The notes: generated by a model not told the origin, from the letters alone. Shown: positions 47,660-59,483, numbered from the stretch's first letter. The stretch: DNA of 64,000 nucleotides from Cordilura impudica (GCA_963682025.1 OY821520.1:132930319-132994318), one strand, 5' to 3'. Made by a program: numbers and translations.

Positions 47660-48170
47660 TTAAAGGAAAATGGGAGGAAAAACCTTTATATGATTTAATA
47701 TATTCAAATACTGTCTGAAATATTTGCTGAATTGAAAAATTATAGCTTGGGTCTTGTTTGAATTAATTTTGATTTTCCATTTGTGAAAATATTTACTGCA
47801 ATTTACAAGTCCCTTTTCCATTTTCTTCAGGAGTGCACTTGTAGAAGAAATTAACGCAGTATCATCTGCGTAATGAGCAATTTTCATATATTTCGGGACT
47901 TTAAAATCGTATGTATATATCGAGTAAAGCAATGGCGACAATACTGATCCTTGAGGTAACCTTGTGGTAATGGCTTTTGGAGATGATGTTTCATTATTAA
48001 TCGCAACTTTAAAGCTTCTTCCGTGAATGAAATCTGAAATAAGTGTGCATAAATATTTTGGTGTATTTGCATCAAGAGGTTTAAATACTAGGCCGCTATG
48101 CCAAAGTGTGTCAAACGCTTTTTAAATATCTAACAATATTAGACCCTTTTTGTGTTTTCATTGGGTACAA
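47660..48170 (-). mobile_element. LINE-D: Jockey-clade RT fragment
   Basis: The minus strand from 48165 reads KGLILLDI, a TAA, then KAFDTLWHSGLVFK (first catalytic Asp), CTLISDFIHGRSFKVAIN, LPQGSVLSPLLYSIYTYDF and KIAHYADDTALISSTS (YADD box), then FHKWKIKINSNKTQAIIF, ending at 47660. Apart from the TAA the frame is open for about 165 codons, giving the RT palm. The AFDTxWH...YADDTA..NxxKT pattern is Jockey-like and differs from LINEs A-C. Both ends are missing. Confidence 0.8.
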
Positions 48171-48289
48171 CACTTCTCCAATTTTTTAGCTTTCCTACTC
48201 TGGAGCAAGGTACATATAGCCCATGAGAATAACATGTATTTTCCAAATCAAATCTGGCAACACTTAACTATTGGCCTTGCATTTTGAAT

Positions 48290-48985
48290 ATAATTTGGCA
48301 ATTTTTCTTTTTAGCGATTTTTGATTTTTAGCGATTTTTGATTTTAGCGATTTTTTATTTTGCCCATTTTTGATTTTAAAAATTTTTATTTTTGCCGATT
48401 TTTATTTTGTACACTCACTAATACCATCCTACTCAATTTTTATCAAATTAGTCACATTAATATCTAATGGACTCGTGCAAAATGTCGAGTCGTTCCCTTT
48501 TTTAGTACTCCAGTTATATGATGTTATATATATACTTTGTGTCGGCGGTGCCGCGCCCAGTGTTCTGGGCTCACGCAAAGTCCTACGGCTCTCGCTATTA
48601 CAGTACTCCGGATATATGACATTTTATATTTACTTTTTATTGGAGGTGCTACGTTTATAGGTCCTATACCGCCCATTTTGTGTCCGAGTACTCACATTAA
48701 TAATAGATGACCTCTGACAGATTTGAAAGCTGTCTCTCCTATAGCACTCGAGATGTAAAATATTGAATTATTACTTTGTATTGGAGATCTCACGCCCACT
48801 TATCCAATCCCGCGCATTCTTGGCATGGCTTCTAACATAAATAATAGGTGACATCACACAAACTTGAGCCTATCACCATCCTTAAGACCCATTCTAAATA
48901 CTGGAATTAAAATTGTTAAAATCAGATGAGTAGTTACGAAGATTACTACCTACAAACAACCAAACAAACTAATATTAAAGACGAG
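48290..48985 (+). repeat. Dispersed repeat family B, copy 3
   Basis: It contains an AGCGATTTTTGATTTT array (about 48310-48410), TTCTGGGCTCACGCAAAGTC, two ACTCACATTAATAATAGATGA-like boxes, and a GATTACTACCTACAAACAA end. It corresponds to 16366-17098 in the same orientation and to 19100-19640 inverted. Non-coding. Confidence 0.65.
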
Positions 48986-50056
48986 CCATAATTATCTGGC
49001 ATTGTACGGGTTGCTCGAAGAGATTATGTGTTTCCAAAACCAAAATTTTCCACATGTGAAGATGTTAGCAGATGTACAACTTACAGCATTTGCTTGCGAA
49101 TGGCAAATAAAATGGAACCAAAAACGCTAAATCTTTAGGCATTTCGAAAAACCAAAGTCAGAAAATTATAGTCGATCTAGACCGACTATACGATACCCTA
49201 TACCATGGTTAAAAGACCCTATCTCTTCAGTCCAACTAATTGGATACAGAAAATAAGCATAAGCCAAGTTTGAGTGGCATTGTTATTAATTTTTTTGGCT
49301 GCAGATATGAAAAAGTTCATACGGCTGCTATATTTATATGGGGACTAGGTCGAAAAATGGACCGATCCTGACCATATTTGGTAAAGTCACTTTTATTTTG
49401 AAAAATATATACAAACCAAATTTGAGAAAAATCTATGAAATATTTTTGTTTTTGATAGATTTAAGTGAAAATTGGGAAGCAGCTTTATACGAGGGCTATG
49501 ACAAAGAATTGCGATATGTGATCTATTTTTGTACAAATGATAAATAAATGTAATAAACAAACACAAACTCAATTTTACCGACATCTACATGATAATTTGG
49601 ATCCTATGGCAATTTATCCGATTTCATAGGGGTCATTTGTATGGGGACTAGGTCCGAACCATGACCGAATTTCACGAATTTCAATAGCGTTTATCCTATG
49701 GCCGATAGAAGCTTATACAGTGGAATCTCCCACAACGGACACCTTCCTTAAGCGGACACCCCCCTTTGGACGTACACAGTTGCCAGATCCCGGCAACGTT
49801 CTATAAGAAAAGCATTGCAATCAATCTCCTTTGAACGGACTCTCTCATGAGCGGACGCGGACACCCGCTTGACAAAAAATAATTCCGTTGTACTGACATT
49901 TCATTTGTTATTTGACAGTTAGTAATCTTTGTCCTTATTTACGCGATTTAGGTGATTTCCCAAATGACATAGATGTGTATTTGTTTACTATAGTTTGGAA
50001 ATGCAGTGCTCATTGGCTTGTAGTATACATTTGTACGCACATCGAAACGTTTGAAA

Positions 50057-51773
50057 ATGGATAAAAAGGTCTATATTAACATTGAAGTAAAAAAAAAAAA
50101 ATAGAACTGATTAAAGTGTACAATAAAGAAAAATTAAGTGTGAGGAATTTATCGAAGCGTTTTAGTATTAGTAAAACTCAAGCTTCTGACATTATAAAGA
50201 AAAGAGAAGTGCTAATGAAGTGCTGAAGGACTAACAATTGATCAGTTGTGCTACGATTGGTTTGTTGCAGCACGCAATAAAGGAATTCCCTTAACTGGTA
50301 AGTAATTTAGGTTTTTTAATTCTATACAAAGGATTTACTGCAGGTTGCGTCATATTATCACTGATTTACTTAATGGACTGTTGGGTGGATTACATAATAT
50401 GTTTTATTCAAATAATTTTACTTTTGAAAAAATAACGATTATCTTATGACACGATATAAAAATTGTACTTTTAGGTCCATTGATACGAAGCAAAGCTAAA
50501 GAAATAGCTGAATCCTTGGGTAACAACACTTTCAATGCTTCGTCTGGTTGGCTTAACAAGTTTAAAATTCGACACAATATTTCGTTCAAAGATATGTGGC
50601 GAAACCGCCTCTGTTAATCCTGAGGATGTTTTTTTTTTTTTTTATATAATCCTGAGGATGTAACATCATTCATGGTGAAACTGCCTTCTCTAATAAAAGG
50701 GTACCTACCAAGAGATATTTACAATGCTGATGAAACTGGTCTCTCTTCTAGAGCATTACCAAACAAGACCATGAATTTAAAAAATGAAAAATATGTGGGA
50801 GGAAAATTGTCTAAGGAAAATATAACAATATTGCACTGTGCGAACATGGCTGGAGATAAAGAAAAACTGCTGGCTATTGGCAAGGCATCTAAACCAAGAG
50901 CTTTTAAAAGTAAAAAAAAAAAGATAATTTACCATGGAAATCAAACACCAAATCGTGGATGGCGTCTGAAATTATGAGTGAAAGGTTAGAACATTTCGAT
51001 CGAAAAAAATGAGCACAAAAAAGGCAAATTTTACTCTTTTTGGATAATGCGGCATTGCATCCAAAAAAAAAAACAGTAATTTTAAAAACATTTAAATTCA
51101 TTTTTTGCCTCCTGATTGTACTTCAATCAGCCAACCACCTGATCAGGGTATTAATAAAAATTTTAAGAATAATTACAGAACTTTGGTTCTGAAGCATTTA
51201 CTAGCAAACATTGAAATTTCTGATACAGCCCACGATTTAGTAAAACGTATAAACTTATTGGATGCAGTTTATTTTGCTAAAAGTGCGTGGGACCAAGTTA
51301 CTTCTGAAACAGTTCAAAATTGTTTTCGTGAGGCAGGATTTACGTTTGACAGCCAGGAACGTCAGCCAACATTTTATGTTGATTTGGAGCCTGAAGATGA
51401 GTTGCCATTAAACCTAATTGCCGAAATTCAGAAAAAAATTACTTTCAGGGGTCACTGTGCAAAGCTTAAATGATTTTTATCTTGTCAATAAGGATTTAAT
51501 AGTTGAGGGATCACCTTTGGATTTACAGGTACCATTACCCGAACAAATTTCTGAAGTTCAAGAAATTTCTGATGACTCTATAGATGAAATTGAACCTTTA
51601 GGTCTTCAAGATGCAAGAAACAAACTAAAACGCATGATCTCATAGCGTTTGTGAAACGCCAAGGTGATACAGAAGCTACGAATATACTTTCAACGCTTGC
51701 CTTACATTTTCAAGACATTATTATCAAGACCAAAAGACGCCAAACTAAGATAGAGGAGTACTTATTGAAATAA
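50057..51773 (+). pseudogene. Tigger-1 transposase (CENP-B/DDE_1 type), broken
   Basis: The N-terminal psq-type helix-turn-helix is SVRNLSKRFSISKTQASDII. The CENPB-type domain LCYDWFVAARNKGIPLTG then crosses a probable GT-AG intron (about 50299-50474) to PLIRSKAKEIAESLGN. DDE_1 follows with IYNADETGLSSRALPN (first Asp, near 50728), LLFLDNAALHPK (second Asp, near 51045) and PPDCTSISQPPDQGINKNF (third Asp, near 51140). The C-terminal region continues to 51773. Damage: stop near 50093, frameshifts near 50210, 50925 and 51460, and a poly-T insertion at 50630. It resembles CENP-B but is a transposon gene, not the centromere protein. Confidence 0.82.
50615..50661 (-). mobile_element. Tail-only retroinsertion with 15-bp target duplication
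   Basis: TAATCCTGAGGATGT occurs at 50615-50629 and again at 50647-50661, enclosing 17 bases that are a T-run followed by ATA. A poly-A tail (minus strand) between perfect direct repeats is what an extremely 5'-truncated LINE insertion leaves behind. It disrupts the Tigger-1 reading frame. Confidence 0.75.
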
Positions 51774-52489
51774 TTATTAGATACATACTTATTAATGATT
51801 TCTTTTTTTTTTTTGTTATTAAAACCAATTGAATTTTTTATTTGTTTTTTTTTTTTTTTTTTTAATAAAAGGATGTTTAAATAAAAACTCACCATCTTAG
51901 CCAAATTTTACTGATTTAAATTTGTAGTTTTCTCTTGAGAGGACATCCCCCTTGTCCGGACACATTCCAATGGTCCCTTGGGTGTCCGCTCAAGAGAGAT
52001 GCGACCTGTAGTTTGATTACAAAGTTTTCATGGACACACAGACGGATGGACGGACTTATGGACGGACGGATGGACGTACGGACGGACATCGCTAAATCGA
52101 CTCAGAAAGTGATTCTGAGTCGATCGGTATAATAAAAGATGGGTCTAGGTCAAATATTTTTGGTAGTTACAAACAGCAGCACAAAGTCATTATACCCAAA
52201 CCACATAGTGTTATAGGGTATAAAAATATCGTCGCCACTGCCTAATCTCGGTTACATCACTGCTCCAATAAGATTACGGTCAACACATGTTATTTTTAAT
52301 CGCCTTATATTACTAAATTCTAGGAAAATAGTGTTCCATATGAACCCAATGGATAGTCCTACTTTGAGTTTAAGGTTGTAGTATGGAACTCTATACAATT
52401 CAACAAACTTAAGAAATATTCACTGCGTTGATATGGTGGATTCATAAGAAACTGTGGAAACATTTTGTGGATAATGTGGGCTACAACTT

Positions 52490-52650
52490 TCATTTCATTT
52501 GATTTTTCATTTTATTTATTTACATATAATCAAAAAGCCTTTGTTAGGCCAAAACTGATTACAGAGTTACAGTTTCTCTTTTAGAGCAAAAAAAAATATG
52601 TTACACAAAGATGGTTATGATGCTTTTTTTATTTCTGAGTAAATTTGATA
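52490..52650 (-). mobile_element. Probable LINE 3'-end fragment
   Basis: CATTTTATTTATTTACATAT followed by the hairpin AAGCCTTTGTTAGGC resembles the 3' tails of LINE-B (about 25650) and LINE-C (about 29600): ATTTATTT, then a short GC-containing stem-loop. No coding part remains. Family unassigned. Confidence 0.4.
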
Positions 52651-53144
52651 CCTATATTAATATGTGGTGGGTACATAATGAGTTTGTGCTGATGTTTGTA
52701 ACAACCAAAAATACCGATCAAATCAGAATCACTTTCTGAGTCGATTTCTGTACTTCCATGCATCCATGTAAAACTTGTAATCAAACTTCAGGTCATAGGA
52801 CCTCCTTTGAAATTGGTGAAAATTTATACATGTTCAGACCTAGTCCCCCATAAAAATGACCCCTATCAGAGCGACTTAAATGGTCGTAAGATCTAGATTA
52901 TCATACATCGATGAAACTTGCTATAATTGTGTCTGTTGTACCCACAAATCAGTAGTCCAAAAATTAACACTGTAGCACTATTTTTAGTCATAATCTCTAT
53001 ATAAAGCTTGAGTACACTCTTCACTTATGTCTATAAAAAGAAAATCAATATTGCTTAGCTTTAATTTCTACAGTCAACTCGCGGAAACGTGAACTAATTT
53101 TTACCGAGGGTGTTCACGTTTGTGAATATTTTCACGTTTTCAGA

Positions 53145-53802
53145 ATCACTAACTGATTCGATTTAACGATGTCCGTCCGTCCATCCGTCCGTCCGTCTGT
53201 GTGTCCATGTAAACTTTTTAATCAAACTGTAGGCCGCAAATATGAATATATTTTGACGAAATTTTGTGCAAAAGCTTTTATCGGCCATAGGTGGAACACT
53301 ATTGAAATTGGTGAGAATCGGTCCATGTTCAGACCTAGCCCCCATACAAATGACCCCTATTAAATCGACATATATTGCCATAAGATCCAAATTGTTGTAC
53401 AGTTCTTACTCAAATTGGGTTTGTATGCGTTAATTACATCTATTAATGAGTAGTCCAAAAACGGTCCCTATGGGACAACTTTTAGTTATAGGCCCCATAT
53501 AGAACTGCTTCCCGATCTTCACTTAAATCTATCAAAAAACAAAAATATTGCACTGATTCTTCTCAAATTATGTTTGTATATATTTTTGCAAAATACAAGA
53601 GACTTTACCAAACATAGTCAGGATCGGTCCATTTTTGGGCCTAGTCGCCATATAGATAAAGCATCCGATATGAAGTTTTTCATATCTGCAGCCAAAAAAA
53701 TTAATAAAAATCCCACTCAAATTTGGTATATGCTTATTTTCTATGTCCAGTTAGTTGGGCCTATGAGACAGGGTCGGTCCAGACCGACTATAATTTTCTT
53801 AG
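53145..53802 (-). repeat. Family A copy inside Tigger-2
   Basis: GTCCGTCCGTCCATCCGTCC run at about 53170, CCCCATACAAATGACCCC, and an end at GACCGACTATAATTTTCTTA (about 53802). It is truncated at its TATACCC end by the Tigger-2 terminus. The missing part is found, inverted, at 55159-55368. Confidence 0.7.
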
Positions 53803-53924
53803 TTGTTTATGGCTCGTTTCATTACTCATTTGTGCAAGACGTAAGTCTCTCATACGAATTAAAAATTTGTATAATAAATTTTTTTTTGGTTTGCTTAGGT
53901 TACTAATTTCTTGACTCAGAAGGG

Positions 53925-54544
53925 GCTGCTAATTGTACAATTTTTTTACCACCAAATGTAACTTCTTTAATTCAGCCAATGGATCAAAACGTTTTAAAAA
54001 TTACAAAACTGCATTATATAAACAGCCTAGTGGCATCAATTGCAACAAAAAAAAAAAATCAGATTAATTGGAATCCACTAAAAAGTTATCATTAAAAGAT
54101 TTTTTTTATCTTGTTTGACTCAGCATGGAGTCGAATAACAAAAGATATTTTATCTGAAGCTTGGAGTAACGTTTTGAATTTAGTTTCGGATGAAGATGAC
54201 CCAGATGATAATATTCCTTTAAGTCTCTTAAGAGAAAGCTGGCAAACAGAAACAAGACAACTGGAAGAAAGAGGTGCCGATATTCTTGGAATGTTAAATC
54301 CTTTGTTAAAAAAATATATTAATATTTACAGTTATTTAAAGAAATTTTATTACAGGTCGAATTCACACTGGACCAAGTTCAAGAATGCAATAGCATTCTT
54401 GAAAAGAATTTTGCAGAATGTGAAGTTTTTGAAATTCACGATAAAGCAGATGATGACGATGATGATGACTGCTTTATGGATCAGCCGGAAATCAGAATCA
54501 AATCAAGGGAAGCTGTAGAAGCATTTGATAAGGTTTTTGGATGA
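53925..54544 (+). pseudogene. Tigger-2 transposase C-terminal half (inverted)
   Basis: FFLPPNVTSLIQPMDQNVLK near 53940-53998 is the DDE_1 block with the third Asp. It is followed by SLVASIATKK, stops, then DSAWSRITKDILSEAWSNVL and a Trp-containing IPLSLLRESWQTETRQLEE segment. After a probable splice acceptor at about 54354, VEFTLDQVQECNSILEKNF leads to an Asp-rich tail ending at 54544. Orientation is opposite to the N-terminal half at 55365-56083. Confidence 0.75.
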
Positions 54545-55158
54545 CCAAAACGACATTAAAGTGTAGAGAAATCTTAAAGAAAAGGCTGGTATTAAAGTTG
54601 GTCGAACAACCACAGCAACAAAAAAAATATGACCGATTTTTTTTTTTTTTACATTTAATTTATTTTTTAATAAATTTATTATTTTTTTAAAAGTGTTCAA
54701 TTGTTTTGTTTTTAAAAATATTTTTTTTTTTTTTTTGAATTAGTTGAAGTAATTTCCATTTCAGTTTTAAACTACATAATTTTATTTGTTTATTTTTTTA
54801 TTATTATTTTGCTGTAAAAATATATTCACTTATATTGTTCTATGTAAAAATTGAATTTCTATTAAAATGTGCTATTAAAAAATATGTACTTAATGCTTTT
54901 TTCTTTAAAGATCATTTTTGATGTTTAATAGTGCGAGTTTTTTTTTAAATTAAGCAATAGAAAACGTGAAAATATTCACAAACGTGAACACCCTCGGTAA
55001 AAATTAGTTCACGTTTCCGCGAGTTGACTGTAGAAATTAAAGCTAAGCAATATTGATTTTCTTTTTATAGACATAAGTGAAGAGTGTACTCAAGCTTTAT
55101 ATAGAGATTATGACTAAAAATAGTGCTACAGTGTTAATTTTTGGACTACTGATTTGTA

Positions 55159-55368
55159 TTTGCGGCCTACAGTTTGATTAAAAAGTTTACATGGACACAC
55201 AGACGGACGGACGGATGGACGGACGGACATCGTTAAATCGAATCAGTTAGTGATTCTGATTCGATCTGTATAATAAAAGATGGGTCTAGGTCAAATATTT
55301 TTGGTAGTTACAAACAGCAGCACAAAGTCATTACACCCAAACCATATAGTGGTATAGGGTATAAAAAT
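55159..55368 (+). repeat. Family A fragment inside Tigger-2
   Basis: TTTGCGGCCTACAGTTTGAT through ACGGACGGACGGATGGACGG to AGTGGTATAGGGTATAAAA. It is joined at its left to the inverted flank of Tigger-2, with about 200 bases of family A missing between the two. Confidence 0.7.
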
Positions 55369-56083
55369 AGCAGATGTCATCCAACACTTAGAACTTTTAT
55401 AATTAACGGGGCATAAAAAATGTTTGAAGCATCGGGGATTCATAGCCTTTCCAATCACAAGAGTGTTAAGCTTACGAGTGCCTGATGCATTTGAACAACA
55501 CATAAATGTAAATCAGTTTTTTTCCATTTTGGCACCGGGAGCAGTTTTTCCAATGATGAAACATACAAGTTTTCCAATATAAACCGGAATCACCAGCGTT
55601 GTACAACTGCTAATCGCATAAGCCGAGTTCACCCATAGTTTCTCCTAAATTCGCTTTAAACCGGCTTAGCAGAACGCCTTTCTCAGGAAATTTTAAGAAT
55701 TCGAATGCCACATCCTTTTTTAAATTTTTGAAGCCACGGCCGGTTTCATTCAATTGCTCGTGAAGTTCTTTAGCTTTTGCTTTAAACATAAGTCCACTAA
55801 CTGCAGTCTTTTTTTCTCATGTTAAGAACCCATTAATAAAGTGGCTTTTCCTTTCTAGGAAGCTCATATTTGTGTAATGTTTTAACTTTTCCTGGTTCAG
55901 AAAATGTATTATTAACGCGTTCTATGATGTCTCTTTTCCTTTTTTTTTAATTAAGCAAATTGTGGACTTTGCGACTCGATATTTTTTGACGGCTAAACTT
56001 GTAACACTACAATCTTTTCGTAAAAATTCTACGATATCGGCCTTGTCTTTTAGATATAAAACTTTTGATTTTTTAGAAGACAT
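55365..56083 (-). pseudogene. Tigger-2 transposase N-terminal half
   Basis: MSSKKSKVLYLKDKADIVEF starts at 56083: a psq-type helix-turn-helix with VAKSTICLIKKKRKRDIIER. Then AKAKELHEQLNETGRGFKNL (CENPB-type domain), LLSRFKANLGETMGELGL and LYNAGDSGLYWK (first Asp region of DDE_1; the usual ADETGLYW is altered). CCSNASGTRKLNTLVIGKAM and NPRCFKHF follow before a family A repeat interrupts at about 55368. Several stops. Confidence 0.78.
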
Positions 56084-56507
56084 TTAAAACGCTTGTTCTT
56101 CCTCACAACTAAAAATTTATTTTCAAATTGAACTTTTTAAATCGCAGGTTGTGTGTTTAAAGTGCAAATTTCGTAGAACAACTAAAAAATCAATGCATCT
56201 ATTTACGCAAAATAAAGTGTCAAATAAAAAGAAATTTAAACCATATTTCGGGGATTCCCTAAATTAAAAAAAAAAACATTTTAAAAATACAAGAAAATCT
56301 CCCAAAAAATTGTTAACGTTTTAGAACTTTCAGATTTTCTTCACGTTTTAGAGTAGTCTGAAGAAAAATAAGAACTCTTCACGTTTCTAAGTCGTTCACG
56401 TTTTTGGGAGTTCACGTTTTCGCGAGTGTGTTATTGCCTTGGTAAAGCTGGATCCACGACCCTCTCTCTCCCTTTCTCTCTCTAGACCACCTATAATTTT
56501 CCTGTCT

Positions 56508-57418
56508 GTTTATTTTAGATCTCATTCTAAACGATCTTAGAGCCATGATTTTTCTGTGTTTACAACTTGATCATTTCGAATTTAGAGAATTCAGTAGCAT
56601 GAGTTTCAGCTTGTTTGCGCCCGTATAATGACAGTCACTTAGTTTCGGTCGGTTGGTTCCATAAGTGAGGTGCTTTAATATTTCCGAAAGTCTCTAGCAA
56701 GAATAAAGAAAATTTCACCCATTTGTGAACCACAGCTATTTATATCTTGCAGAATGTAATTTACCACCTTAATCGCATGCCACTATGGCAGGGTGTACGC
56801 AACCCAACCCTAAAATTTGCGTTTTATTTTTCAGATGTTGGAAATTAGAGCTTCTGTTTTTGTAATACTAAATGTTAATTTTGCAGCAGAGTCTATGGTC
56901 CATTAGGCTTGCCCCTGTGCCTGAAGAAGTAGATCCTTACATATCTCAGTTTCAAAAATATTCAGGATAAAAAAAAAAAAAAAAAAAAAAACATGCATAT
57001 CTGCTCAAACTGTATTTTCGGTTATGAATTAATTTTTCATTTAACGCTGTCCTCTGCATTTATTGTTAGATGATCCCATTTGCTCCCCCCGACAACTACT
57101 CAGATGGATTAGATAGATAGCTGAGTAAAATATATCTCCTTGCTCCAAATAAACCACCAAATGTGAAAAGCTAAGAAATAGTTCATTGACTTTGGCGGTT
57201 AAGCCGAATCAGAACCAATACTAGCATTGCATTTTTGTATAATTTTTTGCTTATGAATATTTTATCTGTGGCGAAGTTATAAGATTTTAAGCCACATTGG
57301 TCTTTTAACCTAAGCCTTGCTCAATGGACTTAATTCTAGATGATATATATATTTGTTGTACAATGATTTTCTTTTTGTTTCGTCCTAAAGAAATAAGTTA
57401 CTGTTATCTATTCGGCTC
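56508..57418. other. Spacer, nothing recognised
   Basis: No reading frame or family motif. Poly-A run at about 56969-56991. Confidence 0.35.
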
Positions 57419-57421
57419 TAA

Positions 57422-58116
57422 TAGTAAGTTTACATCTAACGAAAATCTAGTAGATTTTAGTTGAAATCTATTTCTAAATCTATATCGTTTACTAACTTCT
57501 TTGATATTTTGTGAGATTTGTTTGCACAACAAAAAACAGCTGATTCAAATAAATCATATGAACTAGAAATATCAAAAATATTTAAAACAATAGGAAAATG
57601 GAAATGCGAATTTTATTATTATATTATGCATCAAGAGTGAAAAATGCACAAGCTGAAATAGAAATTTTGCGAAAAAAAAACACATCAGAATTTGTTAAAT
57701 ATATGGTTTGAAAAACAAAAGCTAATACATTTTGCACAACTATTATATAGCAGATGGGAATGGGCACATAGAATTATAAAAATTATAACTTTTCAATTAC
57801 TAAATATTTTTTTATTAATGAATCGTCATTTTTTATTAATAATTAATAATTTATTTCCTTTTTATACAATTTGTTTGCTTTTGTTTTTGTTTTTAAATGT
57901 CAATTTTTCAATCACTGCTTTGTACTTTTCTACAACAATATTAAAAGACGCAGTAGTATCATGTGGTAGTGCCCAAGCTTGACAAGATTTTGTGAGATTT
58001 TGCTAAAATCTAGTAACGAGCTGGATTTTGTTTTGTATGAGAAATCTACTAAAAATGAACTAGATTTTGCTCGAAATCTCGCATGTACTAGATTTTGCTT
58101 ATATGTATCCGCACTA
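57422..58116. mobile_element. 695-bp MITE-like element with TAA duplication
   Basis: TAGTAAGTTTACATCTAACG at the left is mirrored by ATGTATCCGCACTA at the right; both inner sides continue with AAAATCTAGTA. TAA flanks at 57419-57421 and 58117-58119 fit a PIF/Harbinger TWA duplication. Several AAATCTAGTA motifs recur inside both ends. Short open frames inside show no transposase motif I can identify. Confidence 0.65.
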
Positions 58117-58119
58117 TAA

Positions 58120-59483
58120 CGCTTCCTATATGCACCATAGTTGGAATAGATGAGATTTTACATCACAATTTACTAACTTTATTTTATGAGTGTACTTAAC
58201 TTTATTTAGAGTTTGACATTTTAATAAAGGTTTGGTTCGGGCACAACTTATCTTATGATCTTGAAAAAATAAATAAATATTGATATATATAATTTTATTT
58301 CTATATAAATAAAACTAATTGAAAAATTAATTTGTTTTTATATAAAAAATATGTTTGAACGGATTTTTCATAAAACAGAACGTGCTGATTGTGTTAAAAT
58401 GATATAATATATCGATAAACAACAATGACGAGAATTCAAAATTTGATCTGTTAAGTAGGAAAACAAAAGATAGAAGGAAATTACATTTAAGGTTAACAAC
58501 TTTAGTTTAGTTTTATTGCATTCTCAAATTAACTGATAGACAATATAGTTAGTTTAGTTCCAACCAATAATTGCAGCGGTAATATAATAGAGTAATAGAG
58601 TAATATCCCCTAGGGTGTTTAATAATAAAATGATACGATACACAGTAGATTTTGAAATTAGAAACACTTTGTTGTTGATATATAACACAATAATCAACAT
58701 TAAGCAGGAAAAGATTTTTTTTAAATCTAAAAATTATGCATTATTTCAAATTCTAATGTGAAAATTTGCTGATTTCAATACAAAAATTTTGAGCTGGAGC
58801 TGACTCTTGTTTAAGGCGATTGATTTATTGAAGAATATTTGGCGATATATTTGTCCATTTATAATCTTAACCTATGTGTCACCTCTCATGGTTTATTTCG
58901 TAATGTTGACAAGATACTGTAGTTTGAGTCTATGTGGCCTGGAATCTGTTCTCTACAAATTCAATAAATTCATAAGGCTCATTATAACCCTGTTCCGTAT
59001 ATCAATATATTGCCCCTCTATGTTCTTTTTGCAAAAAATTCAACCTAAAGTTAAACATCTGCCGAAAATTGATGCATATATAAAACAAAAGACTTAAGAC
59101 ACATGTGTGCTGGTTAAATCTCGTAAACAGAAATGTTTACACATTATAAAAATAATATGACTTTAAGTTCGATTAAGTAATTACCAAAACCCATTAATCC
59201 AATATCTAGCAATGTATTTGTTTTGTTATTTTCAATGGTTATTATTTTTTAAATTTTTTTTACTAGATTCCTTACTACAAATGTGTTTTGCTAATCGTGA
59301 GCCTTTATATATCTGCTGTAAAGACAATTAAGCATTATTAAATGTTTTGTGTTTGTTAAACGAAGATCAATAAATGTAGTTTTTCACTGTATTAATCAAT
59401 TAATGGGGCCGTCTATACACTTTGATATTCTTTTCTAGTTGGACTAAACAATACGCACAATAAATAAAATATAATACTGCATC
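58120..59483. other. 1.36 kb AT-rich DNA, nothing recognised
   Basis: The frame at 58807-59097 has no family resemblance. No inverted termini were detected. Confidence 0.35.

Larger units (their letters stand above)
49718..52000 (+). mobile_element. Tigger-1: pogo/Tigger element in family A
   Basis: Starts CAGTGGAATCTCCC after TA at 49718. The right end mirrors it from GGTGTCCGCTCAAGAGAGAT, though its last bases are lost. Inner terminal blocks repeat a GCGGACACC motif. Transposase at 50057-51773. The CAGT start, TA target and CENP-B-like transposase define the pogo/Tigger group of Tc1/mariner. Confidence 0.82.
49156..52227 (+). repeat. Family A copy split by Tigger-1
   Basis: 49156-49717 (AGAAAATTATAGTCGATCTA on) and 52001-52227 (GCGACCTGTAGTTTGATTAC to TATAGGGTATAAAA) are the two parts. 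About 30 bases of family A are missing at the right junction, with the outer end of Tigger-1. The right part holds GACGGATGGACGGACTTATGGACGG. Confidence 0.8.
52943..55258. repeat. Inverted duplication flanking the Tigger-2 C-terminal half
   Basis: 52943-53143 (family A flank plus Tigger-2 end) is, as far as I can read, the exact inverted complement of 54958-55158. 53145-53243 is the inverted complement of about 55159-55258. The blocks are in different order on the two sides. The enclosed segment carries the plus-strand transposase end. Near identity implies a recent event or an assembly artefact. Confidence 0.75.
53071..56430 (-). mobile_element. Tigger-2: pogo/Tigger element, rearranged
   Basis: One end is CAGTCAACTCGCGGAAACGT at 53071. 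The other is the degraded inverse GTTTTCGCGAGTGTG at about 56430. The terminal regions repeat ACGTGAAC and TCACGTTT motifs. The N-terminal transposase half is minus-strand (56083-55365), whereas the C-terminal half is plus-strand (53925-54544), followed by an inverted copy of the 53071 end. Family A pieces sit at both internal junctions (53145-53802; 55159-55368). Confidence 0.75.
52655..56507 (-). repeat. Family A copy split by Tigger-2
   Basis: 52655-53070 (GTGGTGGGTACATAATGAGT start, TTAATTTCTA at the junction) and about 56431-56507 (ending TCTAGACCACCTATAATTTT) are the outer parts of one minus-orientation family A copy. Tigger-2 occupies the interval. A piece of this flank is duplicated in inverted form at 55034-55158. 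Confidence 0.65.

Noticed and set aside
50057..51773. Possible host CENP-B or jerky-like gene
   Set aside because: It lies within CAGT-type terminal inverted repeats inside a dispersed repeat and is broken by stops, frameshifts and an insertion, so it is a Tigger transposon pseudogene.
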